Below, one piece after another: positions 57,162 to 64,000 of a stretch of DNA of 64,000 nt. Under the pieces are notes generated by a model that was not told the origin of the DNA, searched no databases, and worked only from the letters and a program-made list of their open reading frames with translations. The stretch spans positions 124,001 through 188,000 of the forward strand of contig NZ_PPXQ01000003.1 in the NCBI RefSeq assembly GCF_004798585.1. Reading direction: 5' to 3'. Each line of letters opens with the position of its first letter. Positions within the stretch are counted from its first letter, which is position 1. The DNA is from Massilia sp. Mn16-1_5. Its GTDB lineage: Bacteria; Pseudomonadota; Gammaproteobacteria; Burkholderiales; Burkholderiaceae_D. The position numbers and the translations under genes are program-made.

Positions 57162-57174
57162 GTAGTTTAGCTAC
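57162..57174. promoter_or_regulatory. Predicted alpha-glucan operator, copy 5 (GTAG-TTTAG-CTAC)
   Basis: Perfect arms; located 15 bases upstream of the pullulanase start codon, where a bound regulator would overlap the transcription or translation start. Its presence supports the 57147 start. Confidence 0.7.
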
Positions 57175-57213
57175 AGTATGCCCGGTATTGCACAAAAATC
57201 GAATCCATAAAGT

Positions 57214-57226
57214 GTAATTTGACTAG
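57214..57226. promoter_or_regulatory. Possible degenerate second operator for pulA (GTAA-TTTGA-CTAG)
   Basis: Same 13-bp spacing as the other operators but with a G for the last C. It lies 40 bases upstream of copy 5, between it and the terminator of the POT gene. Confidence 0.35.
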
Positions 57227-57248
57227 TTTGAACGCAGGCGGCAGCATG

Positions 57249-57275
57249 TAAAAAAGCCCGCGCGAGGCGGGCTTT
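57249..57275 (-). terminator. Rho-independent terminator after the POT transporter gene
   Basis: On the minus strand, a 9-bp stem AAAGCCCGC/GCGGGCTTT with a five-base loop is followed by a run of T. It starts seven bases after the POT stop codon and isolates the pullulanase promoter downstream. Confidence 0.88.
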
Positions 57276-57281
57276 GCTGGT

Positions 57282-58877
57282 TTAGGCCTTGACGGCCGCC
57301 AGTGCTTTCGCACTCTCGATGCTGCGGTAATGGTCCACCATCTTGTAGCGTTTCGCGTAGAGCCCGAACGCGATCGCCGCAAGGAGCGCAAAGGCCGCGA
57401 AGAAGTACATCTGGAAGGCGATCACGCTGACCCCCGAGGTGGCGATGGTGCCCAGCACGGCGTCGTTCTTGACGGCCGCGTTCACCACCAGCACCCACAG
57501 GTTGCCGACCGTGACGGCCAGGCTCCACAGGGCCATGATCGCGCCCTTCATCGAGGCCGGCGCCTGGCTGTAGGCGAATTCGAGGCCGGTGGCCGAGACC
57601 AGCACCTCGCCCATCGTCAGCAGCGCGTACGGCAGGATCTGCCAGGCCATCGAGGTCGGCGTGCCGGCGTCCATCGAGACCTGGATGGTGCCGATGACCA
57701 GCCAGGACAGGGCCGAGAAGGCGATACCGGCCGTCATGCGGCGCAGCGGGGTCGGCGTGATGCCGATTCTCTGCAGCATCGGGAACAGCACCAGGTTGTT
57801 GAAGGGGATGAGCAGCATCACCAGTAGCGGGTTCAGGGCCTGCATCTGGGCCGGCAGCAGCGTGAACTCCTTACCGAAGACGGAGAAGGTGGTGATCATC
57901 GAATTGGCCTGCACCACCCAGGTCGACGCCTTCTGGTCGAACAGGGACCAGAAGGGCGTCACCAGCGCGAACACGACCAGGATGCGCAGCACGGCGCGCA
58001 CGCCGTCGACCGCTTCGTCCGGATGCAGGCCGCGCGCGCGTTCGAGCTGCATCGAGATGCCGGCGCCGACAAAGCCCAGCAGCAGGACCAGCGCCGTGCA
58101 GGCGGCGATCACGAAGCCCCACGAGGGCGACATCAGCAGCGAGGCGATGGCGCCGAAGAGGCCGACCATGGCGACGGTGCGGCCCGGGCCGTTGGTCGCG
58201 AGCGCCGTGCGCGCCACGCGCGAGAACGAGTGCGGATTCGGTGCGCTTGGCGGCACGTGCACGTACTTCTTCTTCCCGCTCCAGAACACCATGGTCGCGA
58301 TGAACATCATGATGCCCGGGATGCCGAAGGCGACTGCCGGTCCGTAGTTCTTCAGGAACAGCGGCATCAGCAGCGAGGCGAAGAAGGAGCCGAAGTTGAT
58401 GATCCAGTAGAAGGCGTCGAAGACGATCTTCGCCTTTCCTTTATTAGTCTGGTCGAACTGGTCGCCAACGAAGGAGGAGACCAGCGGCTTGATGCCGCCC
58501 GAGCCGAGCGCGATCAGGCCCAGGCCGAGATAGAAACCCTTGACGTTGTCCTCGAAGATGGCGAGGCAGGCGTGACCCGCGCAGTACACGAGGCTGAGCC
58601 AGAACACCGTGTTGTACTTGCCGAAGAAGCGGTCGGCCAGCCAGCCGCCCAGCAGCGGGAAAAAGTAGACGCCGATGACGAAGGTGTGGAACACGTGCTT
58701 GGCTTCACCGGTGCGCTCGGACTCCGGCAGGAACAGCAGCAGCGTGGAGATCAGGAAGGGCGTGAGGATGTTGCGCATGCCATAGAAGCTGAAGCGCTCG
58801 CAGCCTTCGTTGGCGATGATGTAGGGGATCTGGCGGGGCATGCGTCCGCTGCTGGCGGTCGTCGTCGGCTGGCTCAT
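57282..58877 (-). CDS. POT/PTR-family proton-coupled transporter
   Basis: The 531-aa carrier has about fourteen membrane segments and the POT signatures: NEGCERFSFYGMRNILTPFL at helix 1 (the ExxER proton-coupling motif), GGWLADRFFGKYNTVFWLSL after helix 2, GGIKPLVSSFVGDQFD and FDAFYWIINFGSFFASL. The family usually moves di- and tripeptides with protons. Position inside alpha-glucan locus B, with an alpha-glucan operator in its promoter region, makes a different or additional substrate possible. Start 58877 is preferred; the longer frame from 58934 has a non-family extension. The gene ends at its own terminator. Confidence 0.87.
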   Translation of the reverse strand: MSQPTTTASSGRMPRQIPYIIANEGCERFSFYGMRNILTPFLISTLLLFLPESERTGEAKHVFHTFVIGVYFFPLLGGWLADRFFGKYNTVFWLSLVYCAGHACLAIFEDNVKGFYLGLGLIALGSGGIKPLVSSFVGDQFDQTNKGKAKIVFDAFYWIINFGSFFASLLMPLFLKNYGPAVAFGIPGIMMFIATMVFWSGKKKYVHVPPSAPNPHSFSRVARTALATNGPGRTVAMVGLFGAIASLLMSPSWGFVIAACTALVLLLGFVGAGISMQLERARGLHPDEAVDGVRAVLRILVVFALVTPFWSLFDQKASTWVVQANSMITTFSVFGKEFTLLPAQMQALNPLLVMLLIPFNNLVLFPMLQRIGITPTPLRRMTAGIAFSALSWLVIGTIQVSMDAGTPTSMAWQILPYALLTMGEVLVSATGLEFAYSQAPASMKGAIMALWSLAVTVGNLWVLVVNAAVKNDAVLGTIATSGVSVIAFQMYFFAAFALLAAIAFGLYAKRYKMVDHYRSIESAKALAAVKA

Positions 58878-58963
58878 GGGCGCGTCCTGGAAAAAGTAAC
58901 GCGCAATCCTATGATGCCGTTGGGGTCTTTGCAACTAAAAAAATCAGCTCATCAGGCGGCTTC

Positions 58964-58976
58964 GTAGTTTTGCTAC
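58964..58976. promoter_or_regulatory. Predicted alpha-glucan operator, copy 6 (GTAG-TTTTG-CTAC)
   Basis: Perfect arms, in the 242-base divergent region: 87 bases upstream of the POT start and 144 upstream of the alpha-glucosidase start. It could serve either promoter or both. A separate AT palindrome, CAAATATTATTTG, lies at 58994-59006. Confidence 0.7.
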
Positions 58977-59119
58977 TTTGTGGAAAGGCGATGCAAATAT
59001 TATTTGTATTTAAGTCGTTGAATGCAAAGGAAATATGCCTTCAGATTGCAGTGCGGAGCGGATTGTAAAATCGAAAATCCTGCTGTATATTGCCTAAAAT
59101 CGAACAACCGGACCTTGCC

Positions 59120-60760
59120 ATGACCCAGACCGCCACGCAAAACTTTACGCAAAAGCCCGAATGGTGGCGCGAAGCCATCATCTACCAGGTATACCCGCGC
59201 AGCTACCTCGACACCAACGGCGACGGCGTGGGCGATATCCCGGGCATCACCGCGAAACTCGATTACATCGCGAGCCTGGGCGTGAACATCGTCTGGCTGT
59301 CCCCGTACTTCAAGTCGCCGATGAAGGACTTCGGCTACGACATCTCCGACTACTGCGACGTCGATCCGCTGTTCGGCACCCTGGCCGATTTCGACGCGAT
59401 GGTCGCCAAGGCGCACTCGCTCGGCCTTAAAATCATGATCGATCAGGTCATGGCGCACACCGCCGACGCGCACCCGTGGTTCGTCGAGAGCCGTTCCAGC
59501 CGCGACAACCCGAAGGCCGACTGGTATGTGTGGGCCGACGCCGCCCCGGACGGCAACCCGCCGAACAACTGGATGTCGGTCTTCGGCGGCTCCGCCTGGC
59601 AGTGGGACACGCGCCGCAAGCAGTACTACATGCACAACTTCCTGGTCAGCCAGCCGCAACTGAACTTCCACAACCCGGAGGTGCAGAAGGCCCACCTGGC
59701 GGCGCTGCGCTTCTGGCTCGAACGCGGCGTCGACGGCGTGCGCATGGACGCCTGCAACTACCACTTCCACGACACGCAATTGCGCAGCAATCCGCCTGCC
59801 ACCACGCGTGATACGGCCTCGGTCACCGACGTCAACCCCTACGGCATGCAGGCCCACATCTACGACAAGACGCGTCCGGAAAACATCGCCTTCCTGCAGC
59901 AGATCCGCGCGCTGCTGAACGAATTCGGCGCCGTGTCGATCGGCGAAGTCGGCGCCGACGACGCCCTGGCCTGCATGGCCGAGTACACGGCCGACGGCGA
60001 CAAGCTGCACATGGCCTACAGTTTTAATTTGCTGACGCCGGAATTCACTGCAAAGCACATCCGCACGCAAGTGGAAGAATTCGAAGCGCGCGTCAAGGGC
60101 GGCTGGGCGTCCTGGTCGGTCGGCAACCACGACGCGATCCGCGTGGTCACGCGCTGGCGCGGCGAAGACGCGCCGGTCGCCTTTGCGTCGATGGTGCTGG
60201 CGATGCAGCTGGCCCTGAAGGGAACGCCTTGCCTGTACCAGGGCGACGAACTGGCGCTGCCGGAAGCGGACGTGCCGTATGAGCTGCTGCAGGACCCGTA
60301 CGGCATCACCTTCTGGCCCGAGTTCAAGGGCCGCGACGGCTGCCGCACGCCGATGCCGTGGACGAATGCGGCGCCGAACGCCGGCTTCACGACTGGCACG
60401 CCATGGCTGCCGGTCGCGGTGCCGCATCTTGCGGCATCCGTATCGCAGCAGGAGTTCGACTCCGCCTCGAGCCTGAACGCGGCGCGCCGCATCATCCACT
60501 GGCGCCAGAGCCTGCCGCAGCTGACCCGTGGCGACATCTCCTTCTTCGACGCGCCGGAACCGGTGCTGGCGCTGCGCCGTACCTTGGAAGGCGAAGCGAC
60601 CGTGCTGGCCGCCTTCAACCTGTCGAACGCGCCTGTCACGATCGAGTGGCCGGAAACCGCCGGCGCGCAGAAGCTCGAGGGCCACGGCCTGCCGGGCGAA
60701 GCCGCCAACGGCAGCGTCACGCTGCCGGCCTACGGCGCCTGGTTCGGTACCTTGGCTTGA
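59120..60760 (+). CDS. Cytoplasmic alpha-glucosidase, GH13 (oligo-1,6-glucosidase group)
   Basis: The 546-aa protein has no signal peptide and opens EWWREAIIYQVYPRSYLDTN, followed by GVGDIPGITAKLDYIASLGV, typical of GH13 alpha-glucosidases. Catalytic residues are Asp210 (GVRMDACNY), Glu276 (SIGEVGA) and Asp338 (VGNHDAIR). The family releases glucose from maltose, isomaltose or short oligomers. Its stop overlaps the start of the glucokinase-RpiR gene (TGATG), so glucose release and phosphorylation are translationally coupled. Start 59120 has a weak ribosome binding site; a TTG at 59090 is the alternative. An alpha-glucan operator lies upstream. Confidence 0.9.
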   Translation: MTQTATQNFTQKPEWWREAIIYQVYPRSYLDTNGDGVGDIPGITAKLDYIASLGVNIVWLSPYFKSPMKDFGYDISDYCDVDPLFGTLADFDAMVAKAHSLGLKIMIDQVMAHTADAHPWFVESRSSRDNPKADWYVWADAAPDGNPPNNWMSVFGGSAWQWDTRRKQYYMHNFLVSQPQLNFHNPEVQKAHLAALRFWLERGVDGVRMDACNYHFHDTQLRSNPPATTRDTASVTDVNPYGMQAHIYDKTRPENIAFLQQIRALLNEFGAVSIGEVGADDALACMAEYTADGDKLHMAYSFNLLTPEFTAKHIRTQVEEFEARVKGGWASWSVGNHDAIRVVTRWRGEDAPVAFASMVLAMQLALKGTPCLYQGDELALPEADVPYELLQDPYGITFWPEFKGRDGCRTPMPWTNAAPNAGFTTGTPWLPVAVPHLAASVSQQEFDSASSLNAARRIIHWRQSLPQLTRGDISFFDAPEPVLALRRTLEGEATVLAAFNLSNAPVTIEWPETAGAQKLEGHGLPGEAANGSVTLPAYGAWFGTLA

Positions 60761-62607
60761 TGGGTAACGCGCCCGAGACGGAGAAACTGGCGCGTACCGC
60801 CTTTGCCGACGGCCCGCGCCTGCTGGCCGACATCGGCGCGACCCATGCCCGCTTCGCGCTGCAGACGGCGCCGGGCGTGTTCCGCCACGTCGCCGTCCTG
60901 AAGTGCGAAGACTTCGAGGGCGTGAGTGCGCTGGTGCGGTCCTACCTGCGCGAGCACGCGGACCTGAATCCGCAGCACGCCGCCTTTGCCGTGGCCAATC
61001 CGGTCAACGGCGACCAGGTGCGCATGACGAATCGCGCCTGGGAATTCTCGACCGAGGCGCTGCGGCGCGAACTCGGCCTGTCGACGCTGCTGGTGGTGAA
61101 CGACTTCACGGCGCTGGCGATGGCGATCCCCGTGCTGACCCCGCAAGACCTGCTGCAGGTCGGCGGCGGCAAGCCGGCGGCGAACGCCGTCATCGGCGTG
61201 CTCGGACCGGGAACCGGCCTGGGCGTGTCTGGCCTGATCCCGACCAGCGACGGCTTCGTCACCCTCGGCAGCGAAGGCGGCCACGTCAACTTCGCGCCCA
61301 GCGACGAACGCGAGTTCGCCGTCCTGCAGCATGCCTGGCGCGCCTGGCGGCACGTGTCGAACGAACGCCTGATTTCCGGGCCGGGCATGGAGCTGATCCA
61401 CGAGGCGCTGGCGCTCCACAACGGCGTGCAGGTTGCGAACCGTACGGCCGCCGACATCCTGGCCGCGGCGCTCGATGAAAACGATGCGCTGTGCAGCGAG
61501 GTGCTGGAGGTCTTCTGCGGCATGCTGGGTGGCGCCGCGGCGAACCTCGCCGTGACGCTGGGCGCCTTCGGCGGCATCTTCATTGGCGGTGGCATCGTGC
61601 CACGGATGGGGGAGTGGTTCGCACGCTCTCCCTTCCGCGCGCGCTTCGAAGCCAAGGGGCGCTTCTCGCACTACCTGGCCGACATCCCGACCTACGTCAT
61701 CACCACGCCGAATCCCGCCTTCCATGGCGTGGCGACCATCCTCTCGGAACACCTGCGCGGACGCAGCGGCGCGAACACGCTGATGGACCGCATCAAGCAG
61801 CTGCGCCACGAACTCACGCCCGCCGAGCAGCGCGTCGCCACCCTCGTGCTGGAGCAGCCGCGCCTGGTGCTGAACGAACCGATCGCGGAGATCGCACGCG
61901 GCGCCGAGGTCTCGCAGCCGACCGTGATCCGCTTCTGCCGCTCGCTCGGCTTCCTGGGCCTGGCCGATTTCAAACTGAAATTCGCGAGCAGCCTGACCGG
62001 CGCCATCCCGGTGCGCCACAGCCAGGTGCGCAATAGCGACAGCACCCACGATCTGTCGGCCAAGGTGATCGACAACACGGTCTCGGCGATCCTGAAATTC
62101 CGCGACGGCCTGGACGTGCACACGCTCGACCGCGCGATCGAACTGGTGAGCCGCGCGCGCCGCGTCGAGTTCTACGCGATGGGCAATGCGCGCGTGGTGG
62201 CGCTCGATGGCCAACATAAATTCTTCCGCTTCCGGATTCCGACCGCCTTGTATGGCGACGCGCACCTGTTCGCACTGGCTGCGGATTTATTGGGGCCGGG
62301 CGACCTGGTGATCGCGATCTCGAATTCGGGACGCTTGCCGGAGCTGCTGCAGGCGGTCGACATCGCCCGCTCGCGCGGGGCCGACGTGATCGTGATCGGC
62401 AACAGCCAGTCGCCGCTGGCGCGCAAGGCGAGTGTTTGCCTGGCCGTGGATCACGCGGAGGACAGTACGGTGTTCCTGTCGATGATTTCGCGGATCTTGC
62501 AGCTGCTGTTCATCGACATCATGGCGGTGGGCTTGTCGGTCGATGGGCAGAATCGCGAAGGGGATGCCGAGCAGCGTAGGCTGCTGATCTCACACCTCGA
62601 TTCGTAG
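60760..62607 (+). CDS. Bifunctional glucokinase / RpiR-family regulator (copy 2, alpha-glucan operon)
   Basis: The 615-aa fusion parallels the protein at 44676: glucokinase part with LLADIGATHARF, VVNDFTALAMA, GPGTGLGVSG, LGSEGGH and GGIFIGGGIVPR; then HTH IAEIARGAEVSQPTVIRFCRSLGF and a SIS domain (RVEFYAMGNARVVALD). The recognition helix SQPTVIRFCRSLGF is identical in the two copies. Sharing an overlap with the alpha-glucosidase gene, it is both the glucose kinase for that pathway and the best local candidate for binding the GTNR-N5-CTAC operators. Its TAG stop codon is formed by the first bases of the extragenic repeat at 62604. Confidence 0.92.
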   Translation: MGNAPETEKLARTAFADGPRLLADIGATHARFALQTAPGVFRHVAVLKCEDFEGVSALVRSYLREHADLNPQHAAFAVANPVNGDQVRMTNRAWEFSTEALRRELGLSTLLVVNDFTALAMAIPVLTPQDLLQVGGGKPAANAVIGVLGPGTGLGVSGLIPTSDGFVTLGSEGGHVNFAPSDEREFAVLQHAWRAWRHVSNERLISGPGMELIHEALALHNGVQVANRTAADILAAALDENDALCSEVLEVFCGMLGGAAANLAVTLGAFGGIFIGGGIVPRMGEWFARSPFRARFEAKGRFSHYLADIPTYVITTPNPAFHGVATILSEHLRGRSGANTLMDRIKQLRHELTPAEQRVATLVLEQPRLVLNEPIAEIARGAEVSQPTVIRFCRSLGFLGLADFKLKFASSLTGAIPVRHSQVRNSDSTHDLSAKVIDNTVSAILKFRDGLDVHTLDRAIELVSRARRVEFYAMGNARVVALDGQHKFFRFRIPTALYGDAHLFALAADLLGPGDLVIAISNSGRLPELLQAVDIARSRGADVIVIGNSQSPLARKASVCLAVDHAEDSTVFLSMISRILQLLFIDIMAVGLSVDGQNREGDAEQRRLLISHLDS

Positions 62608-62701
62608 GGTGGGCATTCATGCCCACGCGGGGTCACCGCGTGCACCCACGCGGCGCGTTTGTTCACCCGTTCGACCGCGTGGGCATGAATGCCCACCCTA
62701 C
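62604..62701. repeat. Extragenic long inverted repeat, copy 3 (GTAGGGTGGGCA family)
   Basis: Outer arms pair perfectly over 27 bases, from GTAGGGTGGGCATT at the left to AATGCCCACCCTAC at the right, around about 44 unrelated bases. The left end overlaps and supplies the TAG stop codon of the glucokinase-RpiR gene; the right end stops 23 bases before the lipoprotein stop codon. Confidence 0.9.
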
Positions 62702-62723
62702 GTTACGCCACGGCCAACGAATA

Positions 62724-63182
62724 TCAATCGGCGGATTTGGTTTCGACGCGGCGGATTCCACGGCGCCACTCGTCGAGCGACACCACGGTGTCGGTAGCCG
62801 TGTCCTCGACCAGAATCTGGTTCCCCGTCCGCGCCACCAGAAAACTCTCGCGCCGCTGCACCTTGTCCGCGCGGTTCTCGACAAAACTCAGCTGCCAGTA
62901 AGCGGTGCCGTTAATGACGCGCGGCGTCGGGTCGTCTTCGATGATGGCGCCGTGCGCCTTGCCGCGCGAGCGCTTTTCGATCTCCTGCGACCAGCTCTTC
63001 ACTTCCGGCAGCGCCAGCAGCGCGGCCATCGCCTGGTCGCGCGTCACGGCCGGCTCGGCCTGCTGCTGTACGGCCGGCTTGGCGGGCGGCGGAGGAGGCG
63101 CGGGCTGCTTGTCCTTGCAGGCGGCAAGCAGGGCCGTCGCCAGCAGAAAAAGAGTGAGCAGGTGTGCGCCGCGTGGAGTCAT
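62724..63182 (-). CDS. Small lipoprotein of unknown function
   Basis: The 152-aa protein has a lipoprotein signal: TLFLLATALLAAC, with LAAC lipobox and Cys at about residue 22 followed by Lys-Asp. Next is a Pro-rich stretch (QPAPPPPPAKPAV) and a globular domain of about 100 residues containing AMAALLALPEVKSWSQEIEK and AYWQLSFVENRADKVQRRES. I do not recognise the domain; PepSY-like or small inhibitor-like folds are possible. The start at 63182 is preferred to 63212 because the signal follows directly. It stands 54 bases downstream of the S9 peptidase gene on the same strand. Confidence 0.78.
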   Translation of the reverse strand: MTPRGAHLLTLFLLATALLAACKDKQPAPPPPPAKPAVQQQAEPAVTRDQAMAALLALPEVKSWSQEIEKRSRGKAHGAIIEDDPTPRVINGTAYWQLSFVENRADKVQRRESFLVARTGNQILVEDTATDTVVSLDEWRRGIRRVETKSAD

Positions 63183-63236
63183 GGTCTGGCCTCGTGAAAA
63201 TCGTGGGGCCATACTAGCCGATGTGCAGGCTCTCCA

Positions 63237-64000
63237 TCAAGGCGCCAGCGCCCTGTTGGCACGCAGGTTGCGAGCCAGGTAGTCGGCCAGCTCCTTGTCG
63301 GGCGCCGGTATGGGCGGGCCGCCCAGGTGGCGCTGCAGCATGCGCAGGATCAGGTGCAGCTGGGCGCGCCGGGCCAGGGCGTTGCGCGAACCGTGTCCCT
63401 CGCCCGGCGCGACCAGCAGGCTGACCGGATGGCCGCGTCCCAGCAGGCGCGCCACGTAATCGGTCACGGCGCCGATCTCGACCTTCTCGTCGCTGCCGCC
63501 GGCCGTCAACAGCAGCGGCTTGCGTACTGCCTTCGTGTGCAGCAGGGGCGCGTCCGCCGCGATGCGCTGCAGCGCCTGCGCGTCATCGAGCCGGATGCCG
63601 AGTTCCGCCAGCCTGGCGCCGAATGGCGCTTCGCCTTCGCGTACCGGGGCCGTGGCGGCAAGCTGGAGCGAGCGCGCGAAGTCGGGCGGCGGCTGCAGCG
63701 CGATCCCGAGCTGGAACAGCTTGGGGGTATGGCTCAGGGCCAGCAGCGCCGCATAGCCGCCGAAGGAAGAACCCAGGATACCGAGCCGGCGCGGATCGCC
63801 CACGCCTTGCGCCAGCAGCCAGCGCACGCCGTCGACGATGTCGGCCTGCACCCGGCCATTGCCGAAGTCGGCGCCGGGCGCACGCATATAGCGTTCGCCA
63901 TAGCCGGTCGAGGCACGGAAATTCGGCTGGAACACGGCGTAGCCGCGATTGGCCAGCAGCTGCACCAGCGCCGAATAATCGCCGTCGACATGGTTCCACG
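63237..64000 (-). CDS. S9-family prolyl-oligopeptidase-like hydrolase, C-terminal part (cut by window edge)
   Basis: The visible 253 codons are the alpha/beta-hydrolase domain of an S9 peptidase, open at the right window edge; the frame continues upstream of 63965 with WNHVDGDYSAL. Motifs are RGYAVFQPNFRASTGYGERY, the nucleophile elbow LGSSFGGYA, catalytic Asp in LLLTAGGSDEKV and catalytic His in VAPGEGHGS. Such enzymes cleave short peptides, often after an N-terminal propeller domain that would lie outside the window. The C-terminus LARNLRANRALAP is intact. Confidence 0.88.
   Translation of the reverse strand, partial: WNHVDGDYSALVQLLANRGYAVFQPNFRASTGYGERYMRAPGADFGNGRVQADIVDGVRWLLAQGVGDPRRLGILGSSFGGYAALLALSHTPKLFQLGIALQPPPDFARSLQLAATAPVREGEAPFGARLAELGIRLDDAQALQRIAADAPLLHTKAVRKPLLLTAGGSDEKVEIGAVTDYVARLLGRGHPVSLLVAPGEGHGSRNALARRAQLHLILRMLQRHLGGPPIPAPDKELADYLARNLRANRALAP

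Overview
The window reads as chromosome from a GC-rich betaproteobacterium, most likely Oxalobacteraceae of the Massilia/Telluria type. This is inferred from a PhaP-type phasin, glucokinase-RpiR fusion proteins, a cytochrome-c-tailed urate oxidase (PuuD), a Xanthomonas/Caulobacter-type TonB receptor and dense, tightly packed high-GC genes. No rRNA, tRNA, CRISPR array, insertion sequence or prophage gene was recognised.

Layout. 1-7157 holds housekeeping and accessory genes: a heterodimeric ABC exporter, a phasin, a cytosine-deaminase-like amidohydrolase, a GNAT acetyltransferase, a lipid kinase and a GarK-type glycerate kinase. 7164-26784 is alpha-glucan locus A. It has a leftward secreted-enzyme operon (cyclomaltodextrinase-type GH13, amylo-alpha-1,6-glucosidase, six-hairpin glycosidase) divergent from a TonB receptor. 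After an unrelated DEAD-box helicase come two divergent SLC45-like sugar carriers, one with an esterase and the other with phosphoglucomutase and a MalS-type amylase. 28815-35110 is a glyoxylate-to-pyruvate operon (gcl-hyi-glxR-ttuD-pyk) beside a LysR regulator. 35362-44564 is purine-ring catabolism: a leftward operon (gntR, puuE, a uraD-allC fusion, an M20 hydrolase) divergent from hiuH, puuD, an NCS2 permease and a Tsx-like porin. 44676-49125 carries a glucokinase-RpiR fusion, a LysR/pirin pair, a truncated isochorismatase gene and a DUF1622 gene. 49336-54424 is a sensor kinase - KaiC-like ATPase - hybrid kinase cluster. 54421-62607 is alpha-glucan locus B: pullulanase, a POT-family carrier, an alpha-glucosidase and a second glucokinase-RpiR fusion. 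62724-64000 has a lipoprotein and the C-terminal part of an S9 peptidase.

How they work together. Locus A appears to cut starch-like polymer outside the cytoplasm, bring oligomers through the TonB receptor and pass sugars inward through the MFS carriers. Locus B supplies debranching, cytoplasmic alpha-glucosidase and glucokinase, and Pgm links glucose-1-P to glucose-6-P. Six copies of a 13-bp palindrome of form GTNR-N5-CTAC lie in every alpha-glucan promoter region of the window. No LacI-type regulator is present, and the spacing resembles that of RpiR/HexR sites, so the glucokinase-RpiR fusion is the best local candidate regulator. The purine branch turns urate into allantoin and then toward glyoxylate, which the adjacent gcl operon converts to glycerate, 2-phosphoglycerate and pyruvate; a GntR palindrome sits in the divergent purine promoter.

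The least ordinary elements are this operator set, the UraD-AllC fusion, an M20 protein that seems to lack canonical metal ligands, the KaiC cluster with altered phosphosites, and three extragenic repeats whose two arms covary within each copy.
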